Part shown: positions 30,197 through 41,528 of the stretch, in pieces
Layout of the letters: the number at the start of each line of letters is the position of its first letter
Position numbering within the stretch: the stretch's first letter is position 1
Assembly (NCBI GenBank): GCA_023014365.1
Contig: JAEBUN010000035.1
Location: 371,595 to 435,594 of the forward strand
Origin: Lepiota brunneoincarnata
Lineage: Eukaryota; Basidiomycota; Agaricomycetes; Agaricales; Agaricaceae
Length of the DNA: 64,000 nt
Direction: 5' to 3'
The notes under the pieces: generated by a model
What the model saw: the letters and a program-made list of their open reading frames with translations, nothing else
The model's database searches: none
What the model was told of the DNA's origin: nothing
Translations under genes and position numbers: made by a program

Positions 30197-30876
30197 CTGA
30201 AACACAGCTATCACCTCCTCGACTACCTATATACCGCTTTCCACCAAGCCCACACCGATGGCACGCCCGTCCTCCACCCGCTTTGGTTCAAATACCCAAA
30301 GGATACAAACACCTTCCCCATCGACTTGCAATTCTTTTTCAGAGACTCCGTTCTCGTTTCTCCAGTCACGGAAGAAACTCAACTTCAGTGGATATCTATT
30401 TACCCCGCGATATCTTTTATGAATTCGCTACGATGGCGCCTGTTCAGGGCAATGGATCGACTGTTACACTCAGCGATGTTGATTTCACGCATATTCCCCT
30501 GCGTAATGAATCGGCTATGACCACCACAGTGTTGAGGAGGAAGGACTTTGGGTTTATTGTTGCCTCTGGGTTGGACGGTAGTGCGTCTGGGAGATCGTAC
30601 ATTGATGATGGAGAGTCTGCTACTCCGTCGCGTACGACCTCGGTGAATATGAGTTTCCGGAACCACAGGTTGGATGTGAGGGGTGCATTTGGGTTTAGAA
30701 CCGGTGTCAAGGTGGCGCGCGTTAGGTTCCTCAATGTGCAGAGTGCTCCGAGGAGTGTGAGGGTTAATGGGAGGGATGTGGGTGCTTCGAGGATTAGTTT
30801 TGATGCGGCGAATAAGGTTTTGGATGTTACTGTTGGTGTGGCGTTTGATAGGAACCCTTCGGTGGAGTATTCGTGA
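30197..30876 (+). pseudogene. GH31 alpha-glucosidase C-terminal fragment
   Basis: Glycoside hydrolase family 31 (retaining alpha-glucosidase/xylosidase) part after the catalytic residues. The first frame gives HLLDYLYTAFHQAHTDGTPV then LHPLWFKYPKD and FFFRDSVLVSPVTEE. A lost base near 30375 shifts it to the second frame, STSVDIYLPRDIFYEF and on to the C-terminal beta-sandwich (TVLRRKDFGF; YIDDGES; NVQSAPRSVRVNGRDV), ending at TGA 30874-30876. The family block HIRGG is missing between FTHIPL and RNESAM (an in-frame deletion of about 10 codons). The N-terminal and catalytic two thirds are absent, so it is a relic. The frame's own first ATG at 30136 is not meaningful. Confidence 0.82.
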
Positions 30877-32117
30877 ATTTGACTTGGGACGGGGGGGGGG
30901 AAATTGTTTGTGTTGGGGAATAAACGGACCTAGTGTTTTTTTGATAGCACTACGTAACAATATCACTTAGGGGGGCTCGCGGCATGTAAATTTATTACAT
31001 GAATGGTCTTGCTCAGTACTGATTGTAAATTTCTTGATGTGATGTTCTTGTTTCAAAGTGCTATACGAGTCATCTTCGTGACCTTTCACGACAATGATAA
31101 GAGGGGCAAATATTGACTCCAGCTCGGTTTTTTGTTAATAATCCATTTTTGACGTATTTACTTGCAGCCTTACATCGACCCTATAGGAGGTTCAACAAGA
31201 AACCATAAGAACGGAAGTCGAGTTCACTCCGACAAAGGCTCAAAACGCTTAGTTGCGCTTGGGTGATGAGCCCCGTCCCGAACGGTTACGGTTGCGAAAA
31301 AAAAAAGTTTTCAATGTTCGCCCATAGTTGGTTGGCAGAAGTCGCTCCGGTGTTGTCAGGTTGTTGCGAACAGGACGGCGCTCCCGACGGATCGTCTCAC
31401 TCAAAACAGCAACAACAACCCGCGGTTACAGGATGGAGGCAAGTACGCGTCTCCGCCATTTTGAACCCCCGAATGCTGTGTGTTTTGAAGATAGCTCTCT
31501 TATCGGTGCGCTGGCACACTGCTACTTGTCTATTTGGGTGAATATCGGTTGGTGGTTGTATTTTGGCTCCCCTACCACTAGTACAACCCCCCTCCCCCCC
31601 AGAACTAATCGAATTTCGACCACTGGGTAATCGGAGGCTGTCTTGGCTTTGAGGGCGATACCGGGGCAATATTGCACAGCCCAGCTCGCGAGAACGCCCC
31701 GCAGCAAAAAGTGTGCTGTAACATCAGCAACACCCGGTGAAGTCGCTATATATCAGTGCTGGACATACTTGATATCAGACCCCAACACCGCCTCCAGCAG
31801 CGGCCTTTACCCACACTTATGGCACGTGGTTCACGCTGGCCAGCTCTTAGCTCCGGAAAGCCATTACTCAGAGGCTTAAAGGCCCAAAGTAGCTCATGTG
31901 TACTCATGTGCAAAGGATAGCATATTGCGGGGATAAAACAATCGGGGCGAATACGCTTTTCCAAAGCTGTCAAATGCCACAGCTTCCTCATTTAAGAGAC
32001 ACGGAGGGGTACGCGGCGCACAGTTTACAAAACACCCCCGGCCCTACTACTCCCACGCACAAAATTTTGACCTCTTACCACACCGTGCGGAACCCCCCTC
32101 CTACCTGTATCATCCCC
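30877..32117. other. Intergenic region without recognised gene
   Basis: Includes a G run near 30891-30900 and a C-rich tract near 31588. Open frames here (31263-31541, 31643-31879) are short, lack motifs and overlap each other on both strands. Presumed to contain the 3' end of the GH31 relic and the promoter of the next gene. Confidence 0.5.
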
Positions 32118-32873
32118 ATGTATTCCGAGGCTACTCTCACCAACCCTAAACAGCTCGTCACTCGCTTTGTGTTTAGCCAGAATAGCGCTCTTAATGCTCA
32201 TCTTCTCGTAAATGGTCAAGCCCGATATATTGTCTCCACTACCGGCCGTGATGGAATGAAAAGCAGGGTTCTGGACGCTGCGACACAACGGGAACTAGTA
32301 GTGATAAAGAAGAGGACACTCCTTCCTGATAAAATCACTCTTGCTGATCGAAACGGGGGCAAAGAGCAGAAGCTGAATGATGTCCTAAAAGGCCACAAAC
32401 TTGATGATGGATAGTGAGTCAAGCTTTAAGGAACGAATCCTGCTACATTTTGCTTACTGGTCCTGATAATCGTGATAGCCCGGCCCACCTAATACATACG
32501 GAACATGGAGTTTTTTACTGGAAGATCCACCCTGTCCACCGCTTGGCTGTAAGTACTTACGTCGGTACTTCAGTTAAGCCCTGGCGCTGACACCCGACCT
32601 CTCTCTCTGTCTCTCTCTCTCTCCCAGTTCTTCTCACTGTCTGACCCAGTCCATCCGATGGCATACCGTGAATCCATCGTGGAGCCAATCACAACATTTG
32701 CCCTTGTCATCCACCGAGAGCTTGAGAACATCACTGACTACATTATATCTACCTTCCTCGTGTTGGAACAACGGTTGAGGATGGAGGAGAAAGAGTCGGA
32801 TGTGGCCTCCGGAATTACTGCTCAGGGTAGGACCCTGATGGGTACCTATGTTCGTACTGGCGGAAATTTGTAA
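32118..32873 (+). CDS. DUF6593-like protein, 203 aa, 3 exons
   Basis: Exons 32118-32413, 32479-32548 and 32628-32873; introns of 65 and 79 nt with GT/AG ends, phase kept throughout. The second intron ends in a long CT-rich tract. The protein opens MYSEATLTNPKQLVTRFVFS, has a beta-rich first half (ARYIVSTTGRDG; VLDAATQRELVVIKK), the core VFYWKIHPVHRLAFFSLSD that joins across intron 2, and a helical end ISTFLVLEQRLRMEEKE. This layout matches my memory of DUF6593, a small family expanded in Agaricomycetes with no known function. Family assignment is by recall only. The upstream neighbour is the GH31 relic. Confidence 0.72.
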
Positions 32874-33716
32874 CTTGGCTTGAGGGGGGTTTTGCTATGC
32901 ATTCTGTCCCACCATCTTCTTTCAGAGGGTTTGGTCATCTCCGTGGTTGAACTTTGTCCCGACTCGCTTGAGCCCATCGATCTCGCTGCCGATTTCTGGC
33001 TGAATCTCGGTGTGGCGCCTAGCATCGATCAGCGTGAATTATTGATAAAGAACTGCTAACACGGGGACCAGAGAGAGACTGACGATCATTGGCCATGTTA
33101 TATGATTCCGAGTTTATGGTACTTACGCACGTGGTTGTGACGTCACATGTGCTTGAGGGAATCTTCTGAATCTCGATTTTATTTTATTTTGTGTGCGAAT
33201 CCTAGACCGAAGGAGCTCACGGGTTTGGTCTCCAGAAATGGGGATAATAAATATCTTGGTAGCGTATGGCAGACCCAATTACGAGCTCACACCTCCGCGG
33301 GCCTTTCCATAGCAGCCCCCCATGTCGGGGGATGATCCGGTTTAAGCCCAGCTGATGTCGACCTACTGATGCATTCCGCGCTAACGGTTTATATTAGCAA
33401 TTCTGATCTGGGTGCGTATCCCTCAATTTCAGAATGAAGCTTTAGTTCAATTCCAACTCCCCCCAACCTCTCGAAGGGATGACCTAGGTCATTCAACGCT
33501 CCGAGCATTATGCCCTTGTATACCCAAAAACTTATCCAGTCCAAAGGAAACCAAGTTCCAAGTCGAGGGTTCAATGATGAGGAAGGGCCAACTCGTTCAA
33601 CCGCTTCCAGGAATAGAATATCGCCTCCAGAGATAAGAACACTTCGATCTCTTCCTAATGCCCCATCTCTTAAATACAACACCTCCCACTTCGTCCCCGT
33701 CAATTACCCGGTTCTC
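32874..33716. other. Intergenic region with duplicated promoter block
   Basis: Contains copy 2 of the 240-bp upstream block (separate entry) and no gene that I can support. The plus-strand frame from 33510 is just the upstream extension of the next gene. Confidence 0.5.
32995..33230 (+). repeat. Duplicated upstream block, copy 2 (contains TGACGTCA)
   Basis: Partner of 29790-30045; TGACGTCA at 33138-33145. Lies about 490 bp before the ATG of the second DUF6593-like gene. Divergence between copies is moderate, with several small indels. Confidence 0.75.
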
Positions 33717-34574
33717 ATGCCACTCAGCACCGCATCCACATCTACCCTCACTCTCACCACCACCACCACCACCAGCAGCTCCATCCTCGACAACAGCAGA
33801 GGAACCAGGTGCTACGAATTTGCCCGTGGATTCATCCAGGACACAATCACCATCCTCGACGATCTCAACCAACCCACATACACACTCTCAGCCCCTTGCC
33901 CATCACAACAACAATCCCCTACCAAACCCATCTCCCTACAAGACGCACACACCCACAAAGAATTAGCTACCATCCATCCCCGTACCGTCCTCCCAGACTT
34001 CGTATCCATCTACCCTCGCATTGGGCCGGCGAGACCTCAAACAGTATTCGCAAGCCGCCTCTTGCGTAAATACATATTGGAAGATAGCAGGTTAGTCATA
34101 CTCTTGTAGACCCTTCTTGTCCCTAGTAATATATGTGACCGTAGCCCGACTCTCATATTAGATATTCCTGCATCTGCAAACTTGGGCCTGTCGAGTGATG
34201 AAAAGCTATTCTGGCGGGTATCTCCTGACGGTTGCTTCATGACAGTATGTTTATGATTTGGTCTACCAAGCGCAATCTTACAGCCGCAAAATCAGTTGTA
34301 TTCGGCCATCAATTGGAGGCAGGATAGCTGGATCTCGCTGGGCACTGCTTATTTCTCCCTATCCTCCTCAGTGAAGAGGCTTATTGCCCTAGAAGTCGAG
34401 GATGGGATTTCTGAGGCACTTTTAATATATATCCTCATCTCGATCCCAATGGTTGAGCACAAACTCCATAAAGAGGACGTGAAACGGGCCCGATCCCAAG
34501 ATTCCAATCCGACAGCTTGGGCGATGCCGGCGCTGGGGTTTTACTACATGTTCTTAGGCCTAACGTACATTTGA
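33717..34574 (+). CDS. DUF6593-like protein 2, 254 aa, 3 exons
   Basis: Exons 33717-34090, 34145-34244 and 34284-34574; introns 54 and 39 nt, the second unusually short. The N-terminal part is Ser/Thr-rich (MPLSTASTSTLTLTTTTTTS), then ARGFIQDTITILDDLNQPTY, the core ASANLGLSSDEKLFWRVSPD, NWRQDSWISLGTAYFS and a helical end (EALLIYILISIPMVEHKL). The core and helix are placed as in the neighbour at 32118, so a distant tandem paralogue is likely, but identity is low. The acceptor at 34144 was chosen because the one 17 nt later brings a stop. Start at 33717 is the first ATG giving the protein-like part; upstream frame is open but unlikely. Confidence 0.62.
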
Positions 34575-34697
34575 TTAACACGTGCTGACGTGGAGAGGTA
34601 TAGCCGTAATGAGTGGTATTACTGTCATGTCATAGTCAGTGTGGGGGATAGAAATCTAATAATCTAAGATCAATCCGTCATATAGATCATGCAGTCA

Positions 34698-36330
34698 TCA
34701 CATGTAATCGTCCAACGAGGGACCCGTTTCCCGTACTATCGGCTCCTCTTGATTCTCTTCTGACCCCCCAGATGTGATGATGAGTTTAAAGCCGTTGGCT
34801 GTGGCAGGGCCACCACCTAGAGCTTGAGGTCGGGGTCCGGGACACATGAAGGGGTTCATGCCCCTGGAGAATTGTTTCGTTGCAGTCTTCTTAATCCTTC
34901 TATTTTCCAAATCGTTGAGTTCGACCATGAGCCAAATCGTTTTTCTTGCTTGTGGCAAGTGCTTCAACGTATTGAGGCCAAGTTCGATACCGACCTCTTG
35001 GTATTCTGTGACGGCAAAGGGTATATTATAAGCGCGAGACGCGAGCATTGCGAACACCCATTGATCATAAGCACCCAGGTTAGCATTCAAGGCTATCATG
35101 GCGTCAGGGCGGTTGGACTCGATATGGATATCATGATCGCCCCAGATTGGCCCAGAGTCTGAAAGAGAGATCCTTATCGTGCTACCACCACAAGCATCTG
35201 GTGCTGTATAGGTATAGGCATACGGCTGCGAGGCAATGCAGTCTTCGTCATCTTCCGCATCCATGAGAACACGAAATACGCCGGGACCGAACATCACAAG
35301 ATCAATCTCCGTATTGGGGATAAGAAGCGCAAGCTCGCCAAATCTAAATTTAAATAAGCGAGCTGATGTGTCAAAAAGTATCGAGATACATACACTGGAA
35401 GGAAATCTAGCTCCTTTTCAACGCCCAGAAGGTGAACGGTAAGGTGTCTTCGCTCAGCTGGTACGGTTGAAGGTATGCAGTGCAGTTGGTGAAGAAGGTG
35501 GAAGACGGAGAGAGGCCAGTGCAGGAGAAGGGCAGCCGGTGAACGCATAGGTAACCCACGCCAATTGTAATAGCTTGTCCAGGTATGGTCAAAGTTGGGT
35601 GGGGTTGTGGGAGGTGAGGTGCCACTCGAAGCGAAGTCTAACCAAGGAATTTCAACATCGGGTAGTTTCCAGCCCTGACGCTCCCCCCAGTGTTCATCTT
35701 CAAGCAACTGCATCCCCCACATGTAGTCTATCTGCTCCTCGCATGAACACGGAGCCTCCGTCCACCAGCCATAACTCGTCCCACATCCGAAGAGGCCCCT
35801 GGAGTCACGATAACGGTCGAAGACAAAGGATCCATCCTTTGTTTGGCGGGCCCATGGGAATTGCTTTGCAATAGTTTGCATAGCCGGTCGTTTCTTGTGG
35901 GCGAGCTGTTCAAAAGAAGCTTCATGGATTGGGATTTAGGAGGACAGATATGTGAAAAACGCACTCGGAGGATGGGACAAAGGTCTTCGTGAGGTGTGGT
36001 GCCCCTGCGACTACCTGACCAGTTTTCGTTGAAGCACTAGAGAGCGTTAGACAACGCGTTGACCAGGTGATATAGGTAGTTGACATACGACGACATCACA
36101 ATAAAAGGCTGCCTTGCATTGTGTGCAAGGAATAAGTTTCTGCACGGAAGAGGTGAGTATATGCGTGTCAAAAATATATCATGATGGTTTACTTGGTTGG
36201 GTGACTCTCGTCGACGACAGTTCATGCAAACGTGGGTCGCGTGCTCCTTGTCATCGTCATAGTGGAGGATAACATCGCGATCTGTGAAGTCGTCTGGCTC
36301 ATAGAAGACGGAGCGGAGGACGGGGGCCAT
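34698..36330 (-). CDS. MYND zinc-finger / MSS51-like C-terminal domain protein, 472 aa, 5 exons
   Basis: Exons (minus) 36330-36193, 36139-36089, 36036-35965, 35905-35394, 35343-34698; introns 53, 52, 59 and 50 nt, all GT/AG and in phase. The MYND finger is assembled across three exons: CMNC (exon 1), CTQC and YCDVVC (exons 2-3), then HEDLC. MYND fingers bind Pro-rich partner proteins. The C-terminal half fits the domain of yeast Mss51 (a COX1 translation factor): LLHWPLSVFHLLHQL, LGVEKELDFLPVFGELALL, VMFGPG, DAMIALNANLGAY and NIPFAVTEYQEVGIE. Fungi have several such paralogues, so a mitochondrial role is not implied. The model is intact. Convergent or regulatory relation to the F-box gene is not evident. 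Confidence 0.85.
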
Positions 36331-36714
36331 GGTGGTAGGATGGAAAGAGGGTGACGCAACAATATTCGCTATCCCCAAAGTTTCGGACACGGCGATTCGG
36401 ATACTCGCTTACCCACGCCTCGTATGCGCAGATAACGGAGAAGCACCTATCTATCTGCGCAGCTCTCAGTGTTCCGCCTCTTACGGATTCTCAAGCCCAG
36501 GACATCGTGAAGGTCTACACACCACACAGCGGGCCCACCGTGAGAATAGGAATCTAACAACAAAATTTTGGGGTTGGAACGTATGGTTGTCATCACCCTC
36601 TGATCCAAACACACCCATGCAACTTCGGCTCGGCACGATTCCCGGCTAAACAACCGATGCCATCGCTAACCTTTGGGGATCATAACCAGGTCACCCTGGA
36701 ATACGTGTTCACGG
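36331..36714. other. Short intergenic region between two minus-strand genes
   Basis: No gene seen. It must hold the promoter of the MYND gene (36330, minus) and the 3' end of the F-box gene (36715, minus). Confidence 0.6.
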
Positions 36715-38446
36715 CTACCATAGACATGGAATAACTCTCATGCCCTTCCCCTCACAGTCCAATTCAACCCTGTACAGCCCTTCGAAATTTTGCAGGACGA
36801 GCAAACACGACGGGGCTCCAACAACTTGAAGTGGTTTTTTGATGGCCGTCGGGCCACGTCCCGTAAGCACAATACCAAAGCCAGCTTCTGCATTCGCAGG
36901 ATCTTCTTCGTGCATGTGGCGAACTGTCAACTTGCGCAACGTCGGGATTTTTGCGACCAGATTAACTGTCTCGTCCTACAGGGCAATTCAGGGATACAAA
37001 GGTGAGTTGGGGGGGCTTGGGGCTTACGATAAATACACCCGTATCAAATTCCGAACACCCGATGTTGAGAGACGTGGTCGCCTTCAAGATCCTCAGGTTC
37101 GAGAAAGCAGGAATCCATTCCCTCCAGTACTCGTAAAACCACGTTACGCAAATGTCTGTCTTGATGTGCAAATTGATATGCAGGAGCTTGACCGACTTTT
37201 CATGCGACCGGAGTGAGCGATGGAAAAAGTCTTTTACGCAGAAATCGTTCGCATCCTTGTCCAACTTCAGCACCAATGCTTGCAGTCCCGTATACGACTC
37301 GAGATAGTCCACCAAAGCCCTTCCAACAACATCAATTCCTATGACCGCTAGTTTTGTCCCCATTTTCCTCAGAGCTGTCCACACCCCATCGTAAGGATCG
37401 CAATCGTAACAGCCAAACCCTCCGAGGCGAAGACTCCTCAATCTCGGCATTTCCTTGACCACCTCCCCGTTCAGCGTAAACGGTGCATTTTCCAACAACA
37501 GTTCCTCCAGTTGTGGGAGCGCCTTGAACTGGTACCGCCTAGACCCAATTGGTAACCGCCGCTCTGCGCAGAGCTCCAGCCGCCGCAAATTTGCTCCGCC
37601 CGGCTCACCCCCCATCACCTCGAGATGTATCGAACTCTGGCTGAGGGGAGGCACCCGGTCGGCTTCACAAAATGGCCACGAGATCTTCACAGCTCTTAGA
37701 CGCTCGCAACTGATGATCGGGAGGAGGCGAGTAGCTTTGTAGTCCAGAAACTTGACATCGATCGCTTTAAGCCGAGTGAGGCTCAACAATGCCCCTGATA
37801 TGTCGCGAAGGAAGTCATCCGGCTCATAACTACTGATATAGAGCCTACGGTCCTCTTCATAATTGAACAGCTGATCACGATAGTGCGAGAAGAACCGAAC
37901 TCACACTACATCTTCCAGCCTGCCAAGTGACCTGATGATTGATGGAAGAGCAAACATAAGGTGCTGAACGACGTTTTGCACCTCTGCTTGCCACGGAGCG
38001 TGCCCCGCCGCATAGACCATCCTAGGGCTGGTAAGGCGGAACAAGTCCGAGATGAAGATCTTGAGATGCTTCGCACGCCTCGAGGCAACAGCAGTCCTTT
38101 TGGTGTAAAGGCTGTTAAGAAGGTGCAACAGCCGCGTGCATTCCTCGCGCGATGTCTTCATGCCTTCTCTGGCACAAAGCCAATTCAAAGGTTCGCGGCC
38201 AGCACCAGACGAGCCGTAGACCACAATCGTTTCGAACATTGATTCACTGGCGAAGTGGTCGAAACACCTGCATACTAATCGCAGCGGGCCTAGTTTTTGA
38301 TCATTCTGGGAACACGGGACAGTCAAAGCGCAAATATCATTACACAGTTGCTTTAGGGCGGAGATAAACGAGCTGAAAGGACATACCTTGACCAGGGTAA
38401 TGATGGTCCATAAAATGTTGTCGGGGAGATCAAGGATGAAGGACAT
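36715..38446 (-). CDS. F-box/LRR-like protein, 519 aa, 4 exons
   Basis: Exons (minus) 38446-38387, 38305-37910, 37870-37028, 36975-36715; introns 81, 39 and 52 nt in phase 0. The N-terminus MSFILDLPDNILWTIITLVK followed by LGPLRLVCRCFDHFASESMF is the F-box pattern of basidiomycete F-box-like proteins, which present substrates to SCF ubiquitin ligases. Leucine-rich repeats follow (NLRRLELCAE; LPQLEELLLENAPF; MPRLRSLRLGGF; AKIPTLRKLTVRH). Without intron 3 the frame ends early at 36962; splicing adds 86 residues that continue the LRR rhythm, which is why I prefer it. The target is unknown. Confidence 0.8.
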
Positions 38447-39192
38447 CGAGAAGAAATTACGTTGGAAGCGCCCATCGTGTGTCTGAAAACCTTTTTATAA
38501 ATCGTGTGCTTTGTCTCTACCCGCACGCCCCTCGGAACTGCTGTCCATTGAGCCACACAACTGTGTCCACAATGTAGGGCTGGAGGAAACAGGAACAAAC
38601 AACGTCCAGCTGGATTGCCATTTTGGGATAACAAAGCACTGACTACCTCTCGACAATGGATCGCTCATCGGGATGTATAGATGATCCTGGGCTTGTATGT
38701 CATGCTGCGTAGGGTCGAGTGTCCGGCTGAAGGATCAAGCAGCACCCGAATGCATTGAAGGGCCCTATCTAAGCTTTGCCAAACCACAAATTCATCGATA
38801 CCTCCATTGTCTCCCGTGCATGCTGGCACGGGATCAGGTCATCCTCGAGTATACACTCCAACGCGATTCGTGTGGTGGGAATGTGCTGTTGATTTATTTA
38901 GGTCTCAGATATCGAACGTTGGCTCGTTAAGTGAGGTGCGGCCGACGCTTCAGCTTGGGCTTGAGCATTGGAATGTTCGGACCTAGGACTTAGAAGTCCC
39001 CGCCTCTGGGAAAATCGCTATTCAGATTACCGAGTCAAGTTCAATAGAAACTCTCATGTGTCCGCACATGAAAAGGCACTGGTTCGTTCCCACACACGCT
39101 AGTCGATTGACCAGAAAGGGATGTTCCTGACGCATCGTTTCTCGTCCGGTCATTCGCCGAGGGCTTCTTCTAGCGCTTCTTCTTTATCCCTC
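38447..39192. other. Divergent intergenic region between F-box gene and transporter array
   Basis: No gene supported. It contains the upstream motif of transporter copy 1 (39101-39120). Confidence 0.6.
39101..39120 (+). promoter_or_regulatory. Shared upstream motif, transporter copy 1
   Basis: AGTCGATTGACCAGAAAGGG, 73 bp before the ATG. Closely related sequences stand at nearly the same distance before copies 2-4. Confidence 0.55.
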
Positions 39193-40913
39193 ATGGCCAA
39201 CGAAGATACACCTCTGCAGAACCCGCTATTCAGGAACGATCATGAATTGGTGTATCAACGATTCTCACCAACCTACGAGAAATTTATCGTAGCAGTCGTA
39301 TCATGGTGTGCTTTGATGCCCCGTATGTCATTATCATGGCGGTCAAGCGACCTAAACCCATGGATTTCTCAGTATTCATCACTGGTACTTTCTATCCATA
39401 GATCCCCCAGATCGCGAAGGATTTGAACACTACGGGACAAGTCGTCAGGTCAGCACGTCTATTGGACGAACCAGAGCATTATCCTGACGCACGACGCACA
39501 AAGCTTCGCAGTCAGTCTCTCGGTACTCGGAGCAGCTGTCGGAGCTTGTTGCACTTCTGTTTACTCGACATTCTGTAGGAGGCTAATGTCAAAAAACAGA
39601 GCCCGACGTGCTCATCTCATTCCAGATGGTCGTCGACCGATCTACCTCATTGCACTTCCACTCTCCATTATAGGTTCCTTCGGAGTTGCGTCAGCTCGAA
39701 ACATACGTCACCTTTTGTTCTGGAGGTTTTGTCAGACGGCTGGTGCTTCACCTGGCCATGCTCTTGGTGCAGGAATCACCGGAGATATTTACAAGTTAGA
39801 AGAGAGAGGTACTGTTATGGGTATTTTCCTTGCTGTAAGTGTCGTTGGTTCTATATCGAGACGCTTTTAACTTCCTTGCCAGGGCATATGTGATCGGACC
39901 TGCCTCAGCTCCGCCAACTGGAGGTTTAGTCATCCCAAGGCCAATAAATTGCGTTGAATAATCCTGATTACAGGCTTCGTCGCTCAATACTCTTCTTGGA
40001 GGATCATGCAATTTAGTATTGGAATTCTTGGTTTCCTCGTCTTCGTGATCATGTTTCTGGCCTTCCCTGAGACAAACCAACCTGGTGCACGAGGAATCGA
40101 CAAACTACGTCAATCCGGTCAAGCTCCACCCCGCCGGCCCCCCGTGTTCATAAATCCTCTTCGGCCGCTCAACTTGATCCGTAGTCCCAACTTGTTGAGC
40201 ATGGTATGTCATCCCTGTAAACGCAGAAGTCTTGTTCAATTCAAGCGAGGGCAGTCGGTTGCTGGGTCCCTCACTATCTTTACCCACTTCGGTACTTTCT
40301 GAACCACTCTTCTTTTCGGGATATTAATGATTCCTTAGTGCTTCCGACTCCATTGGCATATACAATCGTGAGCTTTTGAAATAACTTGATTGGCTAGCGC
40401 TCATGAGTCTAGGGAAAACGTTATCACATCGACAATAATACCTCCTGAGGATCGCATGAGAGGAACCTTACTGAGCAGGTTTTTATTCGTTCCCTTGTCT
40501 GCCCTCGCCTGTGGCCTGATAACACAATACGTTGAAGGACGCATTGGCCTTATACTCAACTTGATTTCGCTCTTCGTGAACGGGTTTGGTGTAAGTCCTA
40601 CCTATCCCTTACCATTAGGAAACTTAGTGACTTTGTGGCCAGGTCACTCTCATCTCGACTCCATCTAGCGCTTACGCTGTTGATGTCATGCACTCGCGCA
40701 GTGCGGAAGCTATGGCATTTATCAAGTGAGCGATGTTTCAATATCGGATGAGCGATTTCTGACCGGAGTCCGGTAGTGGCTTCCGCGGTCTCTTGATTTC
40801 ATTGACAGCTCCAGCCATTTTTCCCATGATAAACCACTATGGGCTCGTAGTGACTGACACATTATCAGCAATTTTGGCCTGGATCGGCGCTGTTATTGAG
40901 AATTCACTGGCAG
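39193..40913 (+). pseudogene. MFS transporter copy 1, inactivated
   Basis: Same exon order as the intact copies 2-4. Starts MANEDTPLQNPLFRNDHELV; exon 2 has a TAG where copies 2-4 have a Ser or Thr codon (FYP*IPQIAKDL, about 39402). Exons 4 and 6 are readable (GRRPIYLIALPLSIIG; FAVSLSVLGAAVG; RGIDKLRQSGQAPP). Around 40436 exon 9 (GKRYHIDN) is fused by a deletion to exon 10 (PEDRMRGTLLS), losing the loop with the second GRxSDR motif. Exon 13 is absent, the sequence changing after about 40913. Likely a dead relic of the first array member. Confidence 0.85.
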
Positions 40914-41528
40914 GCCTATCAATCACGTTGCGGGTTAATTTTTGCTTGATGCTTCTTTGATTGCCTCAAAATCTGTTGCCTCTCACCTCCACGTCACCTT
41001 CTCCTCCAGTCTTAGCTCCCGCCCGCATACCCTTGATGTGCAAGAAACAGTAAAGCTCAGTCACTCGTTTACGCGCGAGTACTGAGGGAAGTGTCCGTAA
41101 ACTATCTGCAATATATACCTACGCGGCTAAAAGGGTAAGGGGGAAGCTATAAAGGCACTACAATGAGAGGAAGTATAAGGCTACGGTACGTGTTTGATAA
41201 AAACGCGAGGCTATTGAATGCTCCGTATCCAAGGTGATTGTGGGTCCATGACCCTGCCACGTATTTGATTCCAACATGATGGATACCAGGACGAGCGGTG
41301 CTCAGGCATAGGTATATTCACTTGGCTCGCTAATCAGGTGACCGAATAAGGTTCGATAAAACTCTCATGCATCTGTAATGTAGATACATACATGAGGGAA
41401 GGGACAAGTTCATTCTCACACGCGATAGTCAATTGACCAGAAAGGCATATTCTTGACACATTCTTCCACGTCCATTCATTCGCCAAGGACGCGGGGGCTT
41501 TTGCAGTGGTGCTTCTTCTTTATCCCCC
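40914..41528. other. Spacer between transporter copies 1 and 2
   Basis: No gene. A hairpin of the cop-ia LTR type, CTCAGTCACTCG facing CGCGAGTACTGAG, lies at about 41056-41087, next to GTGTCCG, as near 29633; probably a decayed LTR fragment. Confidence 0.5.
41427..41446 (+). promoter_or_regulatory. Shared upstream motif, transporter copy 2
   Basis: AGTCAATTGACCAGAAAGGC, 83 bp before the ATG. Confidence 0.55.

Noticed and set aside
31263..31879. Small plus-strand ORFs between the GH31 relic and the DUF6593-like gene
   Set aside because: No motif, overlapping frames on both strands, Cys/Ser-rich chance-like composition.
34145..34161. Acceptor ATATTAG at 34161 for intron 1 of the gene at 33717
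   Set aside because: Leads to a stop after 12 codons; the acceptor at 34144 keeps phase and continues the family-like core.
36962..37027. F-box gene ending at 36962
   Set aside because: A good 52-nt intron (37027-36976) removes that stop and adds 86 residues that continue the LRR pattern.
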